Positions 34,729 to 44,633 are shown, counted from the stretch's first letter. The stretch is 64,000 bases of DNA from Alphaproteobacteria bacterium (GCA_016869715.1 VGDM01000003.1:1-64000); one strand, 5' to 3'. Made by a program: numbers and translations. Notes: generated from the letters alone by a model not told the origin.

Positions 34729-36155
34729 CCGATCATCCCCGCCGCCGCCTTGAGGAAACTGCTGAAAAGTGCCGGCATGGCAAGCCCCAGCAGCAGCGCC
34801 ACCGCAAGATGCAGCCAGAGCGGGACCAACACCGCAAGCGTGCTGCCGCCCGGTGCGACATCAGGTGTTGCTTCACCAAAACAAAGCGCTTGCAGCGTGT
34901 GAATCAGCGCTGTCATCGCCACCACCAGCCCAAGCGCCAGCACCACGGCAAGCCAGGGCTGCGCGGCCATGGCGGCATTCAACACGGCATATTCAGACGC
35001 GAACAAAAGGAAGGGCGGTAGCCCGGCAATGGCGCCAATCGCCAAGGCCAGCCCCCAACCAAGCGAGGGATCACTCGCCACCAGCCCCGAAATATCCGCG
35101 AGTTTCTGGCTGCCCTTTTGCTGCGCCGCGCGGCCAATGCCGAAAAAGATCGCGCTTTTTACCAAGGAATGGCCGATCATATGCAGCAAACCCGCGAGCG
35201 TCGCCGCCGCGCCGCCAATCCCGAAGGCAAGGGCGGCGATGCCCATATGTTCAATCGAACTCCACCCAAAAAAACGCCTGGCATCACGCCGCCGCCAGAG
35301 CGCGAGTGCTGCCAGCAGCACAGAAGCCAGCCCAAGCGCCATCAGCAAAGGCCCAACCGATAGCGTATCCGGATGCGCGCCGACAATCGCCTTGGCGCGC
35401 AATATGGCGAGCATCGCGGCATTCAACAAAAGCCCTGATAGCACGGCGGAAATCGTAACCGGTCCTTCAGCGTGCGCATCGGGCAGCCATGAATGCAACG
35501 GCACCAGCCCCGCCTTGGTGCCAAAGCCCACCAGCAAGAAAACGAAAGCGAGGTTTAGCGTATCCGCATCACACTGCGCTGCCACGCGCTTCAGCGCCAC
35601 CCAGGACAACCCGGTTTCGGCATCCAGCAAGGTTTGCGCAGCGGAATAGAGGAGGATGGTGCCGAACAAGGCCAGCGCAATACCAAAGCCGCACAGTATG
35701 AAGAATTTCCACGCCGCTTCCATCGCCGCCGGCGTGCGATGCACCGCCACCATCAGCACACTCGCGAGGGTTGCGATTTCAATTGCCACCCACAAGACGC
35801 CAAGATTATCTGACAGCAGGGCAAGGTATTGCGCGCCGAGAAACACCTGAAAGGCGCCGTGATAGGCGCGGATGCGCCAATGGTCGAACCCCTCTGCCGC
35901 CAGCGTGGCCGCCGAGAAAATCGAGGTGGTCAAAGCGACAAAGGAGGCCAGCAAGACAAAGGGCAGGTTCAGCGCATCAATCCGCGTCCAACCTTGTTCG
36001 CCATGCGGCAGGGTGAACAGCCCCAGCGCCAATCCAAAGGAAACAGCCGCACAGCCGATATTGACGGCCGCCGCGACGCGGAGCCTTGGCAAGGCCAGCA
36101 GAACCAGCGAACCCACCCAAGGGAAAAACACCATGATCCAGGGTAGCGGCATCAT
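34725..36155 (-). CDS. Antiporter-like membrane subunit (HyfF/NuoN-like)
   Basis: A proton- or sodium-pumping subunit of the Mrp/Nuo family, 476 residues, about 14 membrane helices. It shows GFGTKAGLVPLHSWLPDAHAEGP, with the conserved lysine and histidine of the channel, and LLHMIGHSLVKSAIFFGIG, a second conserved channel lysine. ATGA overlaps link it to both neighbours. It is HyfF-like by position between HyfE and HyfG. Confidence 0.86.
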   Translation of the reverse strand: MMPLPWIMVFFPWVGSLVLLALPRLRVAAAVNIGCAAVSFGLALGLFTLPHGEQGWTRIDALNLPFVLLASFVALTTSIFSAATLAAEGFDHWRIRAYHGAFQVFLGAQYLALLSDNLGVLWVAIEIATLASVLMVAVHRTPAAMEAAWKFFILCGFGIALALFGTILLYSAAQTLLDAETGLSWVALKRVAAQCDADTLNLAFVFLLVGFGTKAGLVPLHSWLPDAHAEGPVTISAVLSGLLLNAAMLAILRAKAIVGAHPDTLSVGPLLMALGLASVLLAALALWRRRDARRFFGWSSIEHMGIAALAFGIGGAAATLAGLLHMIGHSLVKSAIFFGIGRAAQQKGSQKLADISGLVASDPSLGWGLALAIGAIAGLPPFLLFASEYAVLNAAMAAQPWLAVVLALGLVVAMTALIHTLQALCFGEATPDVAPGGSTLAVLVPLWLHLAVALLLGLAMPALFSSFLKAAAGMIG

Positions 36156-36820
36156 TCGCCTTCCCCCCTGTGCGTATCGAGGCTTTCCGTATCCAGACTT
36201 TGGAAGCTCTCGCCCATTTGCAGCGCGAAAACGCCAGCAATCACCGCCAACATCAGCACCAAAGCCGCGGTGGAGAGTTCCATCACCAGCGGCATGCCAG
36301 CGACACCTACCGCTGCCAGGATCAGGCCGTTTTCCAGGCTGAGCAGCCCGATCACCTGGCTGATCAGATTGCGCCGCGTGATCATCATCAAGCCGCCAAG
36401 CAACACCACGGAAAGCGCCAGCGCCAAATCCTCTCGCGCCAAGGCGCGTTGTCCGGCGGTGGCCGGCAGCACCACCAAAAGCGCAAAGCCTGCAAAGGCG
36501 ACACCCGCAATCATGGAAGCGCCAATGCCAAGCGCGGGATCAACGCCGCGCTGCAGATTGAAGCGCCGCACCAGCCGATGCAGCGCGAGAGGGATCAGCA
36601 CGGCTTTGGCGCCAAAGGCAATCGCCGCCGTCACGTAAAGCCCCATGGCACCCTGCACATAACCCTGCCACGCAGCAGCCAGCGCCAGTAGCGCGCCTTG
36701 TGTGGCAAAGGCATTGATCACCGCCGAGATGCGCCGTTGATAGAGCAGCACAAAGGACAGCAGCAGCACGGCCCCACCGAAAAGATGCGCCAGATCGTAG
36801 GGGAGCTGCCCGAAACTCAT
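36152..36820 (-). CDS. Small membrane subunit (HyfE-like)
   Basis: A 222-residue membrane protein with about seven hydrophobic segments. These include LAHLFGGAVLLLSFVLLY, GLYVTAAIAFGAKAVLIPLA and the conserved LISQVIGLLSLENGLILAAVG, which matches HyfE and is NuoK-like in its glutamate-bearing helix. It overlaps hyfF-like and hyfC-like genes by four bases each. Confidence 0.83.
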   Translation of the reverse strand: MSFGQLPYDLAHLFGGAVLLLSFVLLYQRRISAVINAFATQGALLALAAAWQGYVQGAMGLYVTAAIAFGAKAVLIPLALHRLVRRFNLQRGVDPALGIGASMIAGVAFAGFALLVVLPATAGQRALAREDLALALSVVLLGGLMMITRRNLISQVIGLLSLENGLILAAVGVAGMPLVMELSTAALVLMLAVIAGVFALQMGESFQSLDTESLDTHRGEGE

Positions 36821-37776
36821 GATAGCCCCGTCGAGACAAAAAGGAACACCGCGCCAAGCAAGCCCAGCAGCAGCGCCGCACCCAAAAACTCCGGCACGCG
36901 GAAGAGGCGCATTTTGGCGATGGCGGATTCAAATACCGCGAGCGCAAAAGCAAGCGCCGCCATTTTCGCGATAAAGACGCCTAGCCCCAAGACCCAGGCG
37001 ACCGGCCCCGCACCAGGCGCCGCCATGCCGAAGGGCAGAAACACTGCTGCCAGCAAGGCTAGCCAAAGCGTGAGGCGGAACGATGCCTGAAAATCCCACA
37101 ACGCCAAATGTCGGCCGGATGCTTCTAGGATCATCGCCTCATGCACCATGGTCAGTTCCAGATGCGTTGCAGGATTGTCCACCGGGATGCGCGCATTCTC
37201 CGCCACCGCCACCGCGAGCAACGCGACAGCAGCGAAGCCGAGCGAGACACGCAGCCCAAGCGCGCCTTCCTGAAAAATGCCGATAATCACATCCAGATGT
37301 GTCGTGCCGGCCAGAATGGCGAAGATCAGCGCGGCCAAAACCAGGGCCGGTTCCGCTAGCGCGGCAAAGGCCATTTCGCGTGTTGCCCCCAAACCACCGA
37401 AGGACGTACCAACATCCATGCCCGCGAGCGCCATGGCGAAGCGCCCCAGCGCCAAAAGCCCTGCAATCAGCAGCAAATCTGCGAACGGAGCGAGCAGCAT
37501 GCCGCGCGCAAAACTTGGCACCAGCGCGGCTGCAAGCAATGCAACGCCGACCGCGACATAAGGCGCAGCGCGCGAAATGATGGAGGCGTTTTCTGCCAGC
37601 ACCGGGCGCTTCTTCACAAGTTTCAGCAGATCGCGCCAAGGCTGCAAGGGATGCGGCCCGCGCCTGCCCATCAGCCGCGCCTTCAACCAGCGCACGCATC
37701 CTGTCAGCACTGGCGCCAGCGCCAGAATCAGCGCCAGATGCAAAAGCTGCGTGACGAGGCCGGTGAGGATACTCAT
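36817..37776 (-). CDS. Quinone/ion-channel membrane subunit (HyfC/NuoH-like)
   Basis: A 319-residue NuoH/HyfC/HycD homologue with about eight helices. It has LKARLMGRRGPHPLQPWRDLLKL, the loop shared by the family, then SFGGLGATREMAFAALAEPAL and ENARIPVDNPATHLELTMVHEAM, the highly conserved acidic loop at the quinone/proton interface. The start at 37776 overlaps the HyfB-like stop by ATGA; an earlier frame start would add residues not seen in the family. Confidence 0.87.
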   Translation of the reverse strand: MSILTGLVTQLLHLALILALAPVLTGCVRWLKARLMGRRGPHPLQPWRDLLKLVKKRPVLAENASIISRAAPYVAVGVALLAAALVPSFARGMLLAPFADLLLIAGLLALGRFAMALAGMDVGTSFGGLGATREMAFAALAEPALVLAALIFAILAGTTHLDVIIGIFQEGALGLRVSLGFAAVALLAVAVAENARIPVDNPATHLELTMVHEAMILEASGRHLALWDFQASFRLTLWLALLAAVFLPFGMAAPGAGPVAWVLGLGVFIAKMAALAFALAVFESAIAKMRLFRVPEFLGAALLLGLLGAVFLFVSTGLS

Positions 37777-39794
37777 GGCCGTTCCAGCAAAATCAGCAGC
37801 GCCATCAGCGCGAGCAGCACTGTAAACCCAAGCCCGAGACATTGCCTGAGCGAGAAATCACGCAAGCGTTCCGCAAGCACTGTCAACCGATCTCGAGCGC
37901 GCGGCAATGGCCCGGCAATCAGCGCCAGCACAGGGTCATGAAACCCGGCCTGCAAGCGTGCCGGTTCGGTATCGCCCGGCGGTGGCACTTCCACTTTCTC
38001 GCGCGCGGCCAATAGTGTTTTGCCCAGCATGCGGCGCAATGGCTGCGCCATGCCGGCGGCCGAGACTTGCGTCGCCGGATCACCAAACGGCAAATGATGC
38101 GGTGGCGCAATAAAACCGCAATCCCAGGCCGGGCCGCGCACAATGCCCGGCGCCTGTCGCCGCGCGAACCACGCAACGCCACCACCCAATAGCAGCAAGA
38201 GGCCAAAGACGATCATTGGCGCATAGCCCGCGCCACCTTCGGAAACCGTCATTGTCACGCCACCAAGTGCGGAAAGCCCCGCGCCTGCCCCGGTCAATAG
38301 CCGCAGCGCCGGCGCGGCGAGTTCCAGCAGGAAGCCTGGCGTCAGGCCAAACATCACCGTCAGCGCGGCGGGCAGTATCAGCGCGCCGCGCGCGACGCCG
38401 GAGATCTCGGTCGCACCCGCGGCACGTGGGCTGCGCGGTCTGCCCAGAAACACCAGGCCGTAAAAGCGCAGCATCGCCGTAGCGGCCAGCGCCACGGCTA
38501 GTGCCGCGAGGGCAGTTGCCGCCGCGGCGCCAATCTGAAAAGCCAAATCCCCAACGCGCCAGGCGGCAATCAGGGCCTGCAACAGCAACCATTCGGAGGC
38601 AAAGCCCGAAAGCGGCGGCAGCGCCGCAGCGGCAGCAGCGCCCAACAATACCAAGCCGGCGGTCCAAGGCATGGCTTTGATCAACCCCCCCAGCCGATCC
38701 ATGCGCCGCGATGCCGTGCCATAGAGCACCTCTCCCGCGCCCAAAAACAGCAGCGTCTTGAACATGGCATGGTTCAGCGCGTGCAGCAGCGCTGCCCCCG
38801 CCGCCACCGCCGCCAGCGCACCCAAATCCGCCGCGCGAAACGCAAGCGCCAGACCAAGCCCCAAGGTGATCAGCCCGATGTTTTCAATGGTGGAACAGGC
38901 GAGCAGCGTTTTGGTGTCTTCCTCCAACGCCGCACGCAACGCCCCCATGATGGCGGAAGCCAAACCAAGCACCATCAGCACCGCGCCCCAGAACAAGGGC
39001 TGCGCAGGGCCAGCCAGATCGAAGATCACGCGCGCCAATACATAAAGCGCCGCCTTGGTCATGGCGGCTGACATCAGCGCTCCTACATGGCTCGGCGCCG
39101 CTGGATGCGCCAAGGGCAGCCAGACATGCAACGGCACCAGGCCGGCCTTGGACCCAGCGCCAATCACCACCAAAAGCAATATCGCCAAGGCACGCAACCC
39201 ATCCGGCGGTGCGGCGCGCAGTGCTGCGAAACCCGCCCCTGCGTATACGCCCGCCGCGAGCAAGCCAAAGCATAGGATCAGCGCCGCACCACCCAAGGCC
39301 GCGAAGCCCAGATAAAGCCGCGCGGCGCGGCGATTCTCCGCGTTCTCATGCTCATGCGCCACCAAGACCCATGACGCGAAGGACATGAGTTCAAAACCCA
39401 ACACCAGGGTAAAGCCATCGGCGGCAAGCAAGGTCAGCGCCATGCCGGCGAGAAACAGCGGATAGGGGACCAAAAGGCGCGGCGCTTCTGTCCCCGCCAC
39501 ATGGCCGAAGGCGAAGGCGGAAGCAGCTATACCTGAAAGCCCCAGGATCAGCAGGAACCAGGCAGAAAGCGGATCAAGCGCAAGGCGCATCGCTCCCCAG
39601 GGCGGGCCGAAGGGCAGCGCCAAGGCTTCAGCGGCGGAAACCAGCCCCGCAATCCCGCCCGCCGCAAACACCAGGGAAACACAAGCCGTACCCGCATAAA
39701 CCACACGGACGCCAAGCGCCGCCCGCGCCAGCAAGGGCGCGGCGAGTGACAGCATCGCCAGCACCACCAAAGTGAGGGCGAGGGCGATTAGCAC
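37773..39794 (-). CDS. Antiporter-like membrane subunit (HyfB/NuoL-like)
   Basis: First gene of the operon: a 673-residue Mrp/Nuo-type ion-pumping subunit with about 16 helices. It shows GFELMSFASWVLVAHEHENA, GAGSKAGLVPLHVWLPLAHP (conserved lysine and histidines) and LHALNHAMFKTLLFLGAGEV. The C-terminal extension of about 100 residues, with PHHLPFGDP, matches HyfB. The operon has no HyfA/HyfH ferredoxin-like subunit, no formate dehydrogenase and no hydrogenase maturation genes. Confidence 0.87.
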   Translation of the reverse strand: MLIALALTLVVLAMLSLAAPLLARAALGVRVVYAGTACVSLVFAAGGIAGLVSAAEALALPFGPPWGAMRLALDPLSAWFLLILGLSGIAASAFAFGHVAGTEAPRLLVPYPLFLAGMALTLLAADGFTLVLGFELMSFASWVLVAHEHENAENRRAARLYLGFAALGGAALILCFGLLAAGVYAGAGFAALRAAPPDGLRALAILLLVVIGAGSKAGLVPLHVWLPLAHPAAPSHVGALMSAAMTKAALYVLARVIFDLAGPAQPLFWGAVLMVLGLASAIMGALRAALEEDTKTLLACSTIENIGLITLGLGLALAFRAADLGALAAVAAGAALLHALNHAMFKTLLFLGAGEVLYGTASRRMDRLGGLIKAMPWTAGLVLLGAAAAAALPPLSGFASEWLLLQALIAAWRVGDLAFQIGAAAATALAALAVALAATAMLRFYGLVFLGRPRSPRAAGATEISGVARGALILPAALTVMFGLTPGFLLELAAPALRLLTGAGAGLSALGGVTMTVSEGGAGYAPMIVFGLLLLLGGGVAWFARRQAPGIVRGPAWDCGFIAPPHHLPFGDPATQVSAAGMAQPLRRMLGKTLLAAREKVEVPPPGDTEPARLQAGFHDPVLALIAGPLPRARDRLTVLAERLRDFSLRQCLGLGFTVLLALMALLILLERP

Positions 39795-39872
39795 GGTTCG
39801 GAATCGCTGGCTTGCATAATGGAAGGCTAGTGCAGTTTACCCATCGGGGAAATCACCAGGGCTGCAAGTATT

Positions 39873-40730
39873 TCACAACATCGCCAAGGGGCGCTTGCGC
39901 CGTGGTCGGGGAAAGGCTGCATCCAGTGCGGTCAGGTCTTCGGCGCTCAACACAATGTCACGCGCGGCAGCGTTTTCCCGCACGTGCAGAAGCTTGGCGG
40001 CCTTCGGAATGCTCACCACGCCAGCCTGGCGCAGTGTCCAGGCAATGGCGATTTGCGCCGGGCTTTTGCCATGCCGCGCCGCAACGCCCCTCAGAGCAGG
40101 GTTGCGCAGCATCCGCCCGCCCTGCCCTACCGGCGAATAGGCCATCACCGGCATGCTGCGCCCGGCGCAAAAGGGCAGCAAATCAAACTCCACGCCGCGA
40201 TGTTCCAGGCTGTACAGCACCTGATCCGTTGCGCAATCCGCCAGCGCCGCGCCCAATTCTTCCAGATCATCCTGATCCAGATTGGAAACACCCCAGCGCC
40301 TGATCTTGCCTGCCGCCCGCAGCGCTTCAAAACCCGCGACGGTTTCCGCGAGTGGCACCGAACCGCGCCAATGCAGCAGATAGACATCAATGGTTTCAAT
40401 CCTGACGCGCCTCAGGCTGCGCTCACAGGCCGCGACCACACCGCGACGCGACGCATTATGCGGATAGACCTTGGAGACGATGAAAACCTCAGCCCGTCGC
40501 CCGGCGATGGCATCGCCCACCACTTCCTCAGCGCCGCCTTCTCCATACATCTCGGCCGTGTCAATCAGGGACATACCAAGATCGAGCCCCGCCCGCAGCG
40601 CATCAGCTTCTGCCGCGCGCTTGGTGCGATCTTCCCCCATGCCCCAGGTTCCTTGCCCGAGGCGTGGCATGGCGAAATTGGCCGTCACATCAGGGAATGG
40701 TGTAGCCGCGCGCCTTGCCGACGCTGTCAT
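39873..40730 (-). CDS. Aldo/keto reductase
   Basis: An NADPH-dependent (beta/alpha)8 oxidoreductase of 285 residues. Catalytic residues are visible: Asp and Tyr in LIDTAEMYGEG, Lys in VFIVSKVYPHN and His in YLLHWRGSVPL. The cofactor end has SIPKAAKLLHVRENAAA. The ATG at 40730 makes it overlap the upstream dctP by 41 bases; a GTG at 40688 would remove the overlap and fits the family N-terminus as well. The substrate is unknown. Confidence 0.87.
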   Translation of the reverse strand: MTASARRAATPFPDVTANFAMPRLGQGTWGMGEDRTKRAAEADALRAGLDLGMSLIDTAEMYGEGGAEEVVGDAIAGRRAEVFIVSKVYPHNASRRGVVAACERSLRRVRIETIDVYLLHWRGSVPLAETVAGFEALRAAGKIRRWGVSNLDQDDLEELGAALADCATDQVLYSLEHRGVEFDLLPFCAGRSMPVMAYSPVGQGGRMLRNPALRGVAARHGKSPAQIAIAWTLRQAGVVSIPKAAKLLHVRENAAARDIVLSAEDLTALDAAFPRPRRKRPLAML

Positions 40731-41739
40731 TCCAAACCCGCGCGCAATCCGCCCAGACGCGGTTGCAGCTATCGCGGAAGCTTGGCAGCACCACCGCAGT
40801 CACTGCTTCACGCACGCGCCGTTCATCGTCCGCCGGCGGTGTTACCACCTGCACATTGAATTTGCGCGTGGTGCAGGCATCCTGGCCCTGGAAGCAGGCA
40901 AAGGCCTCATCACTTGCGCGGCGGGCCAAATCCCACATCTGCCTTTCCAGATCAGCAAAAGCGCGCGTCAGTGCGGCCTGCTGTTCCGGGCTGAAGCGCC
41001 GCCAGGCAGCAAGCGAGATGAAATGCCCCTGCACGCCCGAGGCCAAGGACACCGGCAGGATGGTGCGGATAACTTCGCCCCAATTCGCGGTATAGGCCGA
41101 AGTGGCGGAGGTAATGCCGCATTCCACGGTGCCGCGCTGCAGCGCCTGATAGGTTTCAGAAAGCTGCAAGGTCACGGGTGTGGCGCCCAGCGATTGCAGC
41201 AGCGTCGACATGGTCGGCGTATAGGAACGCACCTTCAAGCCACGCAGATCGCCCATGGAAGCCACCGGGCGATTGCAGAAAAACATCTGCGCGCCAAAGG
41301 GCCAGAGCGTCATGACCTTGGCATTGAACCGCTCCTGCAGGCGCCGATCGAGCGCTTCACGCCCACCGGCAATGGCTTGCTGCGTTTCTTCGAGCGTGGT
41401 CGAAACCCCCATCAGATCGAGCGAGTCGATGAAGGGCTCATCACGCGCGGTCTGGCCGATCAGCACGCTCATGACATCGAAAGTGCCATTACGGAGATGC
41501 CGCAGTGCATCCGGCGCGGCCGCGCCCACCTGGTCCATCGGGTTGAAGGTGATGGCCAGATTGATGCTTGTTGCTTGGCCAAGGCCGGTGAAGAAGGGTC
41601 GTTCAATCCCCTCCGTATGGCGGGAATTGGAGGTGAAATGCCCCGCTACGCGCAGTTGGATTGGGCTTTGCGCGAAAGCGGGGGCAGCCGCAAGCAAGGC
41701 GCCAAGGACACCGCCAAGCAGGGTTGGGCGTAAGGGCAT
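40690..41739 (-). CDS. TRAP transporter solute-binding protein DctP
   Basis: The periplasmic receptor of a TRAP carboxylate transporter, 349 residues. It has a signal peptide (LGGVLGALLAAAPAFAQ), then ALRHLRNGTFDVMSVLIG, MGDLRGLKVRSYTPTMSTLLQ and the carboxylate-arginine region, LQRGTVECGITSATSAY. The ATG at 41739 has GGGAG about 9 bases upstream. It is divergent from its membrane partners, which start 164 bases away. Confidence 0.88.
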   Translation of the reverse strand: MPLRPTLLGGVLGALLAAAPAFAQSPIQLRVAGHFTSNSRHTEGIERPFFTGLGQATSINLAITFNPMDQVGAAAPDALRHLRNGTFDVMSVLIGQTARDEPFIDSLDLMGVSTTLEETQQAIAGGREALDRRLQERFNAKVMTLWPFGAQMFFCNRPVASMGDLRGLKVRSYTPTMSTLLQSLGATPVTLQLSETYQALQRGTVECGITSATSAYTANWGEVIRTILPVSLASGVQGHFISLAAWRRFSPEQQAALTRAFADLERQMWDLARRASDEAFACFQGQDACTTRKFNVQVVTPPADDERRVREAVTAVVLPSFRDSCNRVWADCARVWNDSVGKARGYTIP

Positions 41740-41902
41740 AGGTCTGACTCCCAGGGCATGAGGCATGATTATTGCGATCTCATTTTTGATAGCGCTTCAT
41801 TGGATCACGGCTTTGCCACGCCCGAGGCTTTGTGCAACACCGCGCCGCAGACACACCATCAAACCTCGATAAGCCCCAATTGCAGCCAAAGACAAGGCCC
41901 CC

Positions 41903-42511
41903 ATGCCCAATACCCCCAAGGACCCAAACCCGGTCAGCCGCTTTTTTGGTCCGCCTGCCCGGTTTCTCGCCATTCTGTCGGGCTGGTGGCTGCTTGCGCT
42001 GTCCTTTCTGACGGTGGCAGAAATCCTGCTGCGCAAATTCTTTTCCATCTCCCTGCAAGGGGTGGATGAAATCGGCGGCTATACCACGGCCATTGTCTCG
42101 GCCTTTGGGTTCGCCTGCGCGCTGACCGTGAAGGCGCATACTCGGGTGGATTTTCTGCTGGGGCGCATGCCAGCGGCTTCGCGCGCGGTCTTGAATGCGC
42201 TGTCCTATGGCTTGCTCGCGGCCATGGCGATTTATGGCGCCTGGCGCGGCTGGTCGGTCCTGGAAGAAAGCATTGAATTCCAGGCGCATGCCAATTCGCC
42301 GCTGCAAACGCCGCTTTGGCTGCCGCAGGGCGCCTGGATGATTGGACTTGCGCTATTTGCGCTTTGCGCCGGCGCCATGGCCGCCCACGCCTTTTGGCTG
42401 CTGCTGTCTGACCGGGCGAAGCTCAATCTATTTTACGGGCCGCTGACGCTTGATGAGGAGATCGAGGCCGAAATGGGCACCATCTTGGAACGTGAGGGCA
42501 AGCAGCCATGA
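41903..42511 (+). CDS. TRAP transporter small permease DctQ
   Basis: A 202-residue membrane protein with four helices (near FLAILSGWWLLALSFLTVAEI, GGYTTAIVSAFGFACALTV, VLNALSYGLLAAMAIYGAW, MIGLALFALCAGAMAAHAF). It has the DctQ-like AHTRVDFLLGRMP segment. It overlaps dctM by ATGA and is divergent from dctP. Confidence 0.87.
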   Translation: MPNTPKDPNPVSRFFGPPARFLAILSGWWLLALSFLTVAEILLRKFFSISLQGVDEIGGYTTAIVSAFGFACALTVKAHTRVDFLLGRMPAASRAVLNALSYGLLAAMAIYGAWRGWSVLEESIEFQAHANSPLQTPLWLPQGAWMIGLALFALCAGAMAAHAFWLLLSDRAKLNLFYGPLTLDEEIEAEMGTILEREGKQP

Positions 42512-43815
42512 TCGGCGTGACCGAAGCAAGCATCGGCTTTCTGCTGCTGATCGCCGCTCTGTTTTTGGGGCTGCATGTGGCCGTCGCGCTGTTCCTGATC
42601 GCGATGCTGGGGGCCGCGCTTTATCTTGGCTCGCCCCTGGTTGCGGCCTTTGGCACGCAGCTTTGGGGTGCCATGGAAGATTATGTGCTGCTCTCCATCC
42701 CACTTTATATTTTACTTGGCGAGATTCTGGTGCGGTCGGGTTCGACTGACAGATTGTATCGTTCACTCGCGGATTGGCTGAATATCCTGCCGGGCGGATT
42801 GCTGCACACGAATATAGGCGCATCTGCCGTATTCTCAGCCGTTTCCGGTTCTTCCGTTGCCACGGCTGCGACGATTTCAACCGTGGCACTGCCATCCTTC
42901 CACAAGCGCCGCTATGATACGCGCCTGGTATTGGGGTCCATCGCCGCCGGTGCGTCACTTGGCAATCTGATCCCACCTGGCATTGCGCTGATTGTCTATG
43001 GCGCCATGACCAATACCTCGGTCGGGCAGCTTTACGCCGCTGCGGTCGTACCGGGGATTGTGATGACGGCGCTGTTCATCGGCACCATTATTCTGATCGC
43101 ACTGGTGAAGCCAGATCTGGTGCGCCAGAAGGAAGTGGCCGATCCCTTGCGCGAAAGGCTGAGGCGGCTGGTGGATCTGACGCCGCCCTTGGTGATTTTC
43201 GGCATCATCATGGGGTCGATCTACACTGGCTGGGCGACGGTGACGGAAAGTGCGGCGCTTGCTGTGGTGGTGGCTTTGCCCATCGCCGCACTTTACGGCC
43301 GGCTTTCCATTCGCATGCTGCACGAATGTTTTATCGCGACCGCCAATCTGACCGCGATGAGCCTGCTGATCCTGGCCGTTGCCTTCTATCTGAACTTCGT
43401 CATGGGGCTGCTTGGCGTGACGCCTGCACTTGGCGCCTTTGCGACAAGTATTGGCGCAAGCCCGCTCGAGTTGATGATTGTGCTCGCGGTCTTCTATTTG
43501 CTGCTGGGCATTTTCTTTGAAACCCTGCCGATGCTGGTGGGCACTGTGCCGATAGTCTTTCCGGTGATTGTCGCTGCCGGCATTGATCCGGTCTGGTTCG
43601 GCGTTTTTATCGTGCTGATGTGCGAAATCTCCCTGATCTCACCACCTGTTGGCATGACGCTTTACGTCATTCAGGCAGTGCGGCGGGAAGGCACGATTGC
43701 CGAGGTGTTCCAAGGCACCGTGCCCTTCTTCATCGCCATGGTGGTGATGACTGCGCTGCTGATCGCCTTTCCGGAAATGGCGCTGTGGCTGCCGCGGATC
43801 AGCTTTGGGCTGTAG
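42508..43815 (+). CDS. TRAP transporter large permease DctM
   Basis: The 435-residue ion-coupled transport subunit of the TRAP system, about 12 helices. It shows the family blocks VSGSSVATAATISTVALPSF, GASLGNLIPPGIALIVYGAM, WATVTESAALAVVVALPIAA and CEISLISPPVGMTLYVIQAV. With DctQ and DctP it forms a complete sodium-driven carboxylate importer; the ligand is unknown. Confidence 0.92.
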   Translation: MIGVTEASIGFLLLIAALFLGLHVAVALFLIAMLGAALYLGSPLVAAFGTQLWGAMEDYVLLSIPLYILLGEILVRSGSTDRLYRSLADWLNILPGGLLHTNIGASAVFSAVSGSSVATAATISTVALPSFHKRRYDTRLVLGSIAAGASLGNLIPPGIALIVYGAMTNTSVGQLYAAAVVPGIVMTALFIGTIILIALVKPDLVRQKEVADPLRERLRRLVDLTPPLVIFGIIMGSIYTGWATVTESAALAVVVALPIAALYGRLSIRMLHECFIATANLTAMSLLILAVAFYLNFVMGLLGVTPALGAFATSIGASPLELMIVLAVFYLLLGIFFETLPMLVGTVPIVFPVIVAAGIDPVWFGVFIVLMCEISLISPPVGMTLYVIQAVRREGTIAEVFQGTVPFFIAMVVMTALLIAFPEMALWLPRISFGL

Positions 43816-43922
43816 TGCGCGTCCCATTCACATTCGTTCACAAGGCGCCCACTGAGTTCTATTTGGTCGCATTTTCCGGAGAGTCAATTGAAGTCACTTG
43901 GCTTAAAAATGCTCCGGCCCGA

Positions 43923-44633
43923 TCAGGTATGCGCCAGTTCCACCATCACCAATTCGGCGTCTTCGCTGGCGGTGATGGTGATGGCATCCTCCGCACGAAT
44001 GGCAAGGCCATCACGCACGCGTGCTTCCACGCCATTCACCTGCGCTGCGCCACGCGCCAGCACCAGATAGGCCGCGCGGCCCTCCGCCAGTGGTTGCGTC
44101 AGGCTTTGCCCCTTGGCGAGCGTCGCCGCCATCACCGCGCCATCCACATTGATGGCAAGCGCCCCCAAATCCACATCCGCTGGCCGGCCTGATGCCAAAA
44201 CCGTAAACGCTGCCTCGCGCTTTTCCTTGGGGAATTTCTTGGCGCCCCAGAAAGGCGGCAGGCCGGTGCGGTCCGGCATGATCCAAATCTGAAACAGCGT
44301 GGTGACACCTGGTTCCAGATTATATTCCGAATGGACAACGCCAGTCCCGGCACTCATGACCTGCACATCGCCGGCTTCGGTGCGGCCTTCATTGCCCATG
44401 CTGTCCTTATGGGTAATGGCGCCCTGCCGGACATAGGTGATGATTTCCATATCCCGATGCGGGTGCGGGTCAAACCCCGTGCCGGGCGCGATTTCATCAT
44501 CATTCCAAACCCGGAGCCGCCCCCAATTCATGCGCGCAGCATCGCGGTAATGCCCGAAGGAGAAATGGTGATTGGCATTGAGCCAACCGAAATTCGCCTT
44601 GCCCAGGCTATCAAAGGAACGGAGTTCGATCAT
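43923..44633 (-). CDS. Pirin family protein
   Basis: A bicupin iron protein of 236 residues. The N-terminal cupin has the metal ligands in GTGFDPHPHRDMEIITYVRQG and AGTGVVHSEYN, with QIWIMPDRTGLPPFW following, as in bacterial pirins such as YhhW. The start at 44633 (MIELRSFDSLG) fits the family; the frame open upstream adds 22 unlikely residues. Some members are quercetinases. The role here is unknown. Confidence 0.87.
   Translation of the reverse strand: MIELRSFDSLGKANFGWLNANHHFSFGHYRDAARMNWGRLRVWNDDEIAPGTGFDPHPHRDMEIITYVRQGAITHKDSMGNEGRTEAGDVQVMSAGTGVVHSEYNLEPGVTTLFQIWIMPDRTGLPPFWGAKKFPKEKREAAFTVLASGRPADVDLGALAINVDGAVMAATLAKGQSLTQPLAEGRAAYLVLARGAAQVNGVEARVRDGLAIRAEDAITITASEDAELVMVELAHT

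Noticed and set aside
32687-39794. A working energy-converting [NiFe] hydrogenase or formate hydrogenlyase.
   Set aside because: The Ni-binding cysteine motifs are missing from the large subunit, and no maturation, ferredoxin-like or formate dehydrogenase genes accompany it.
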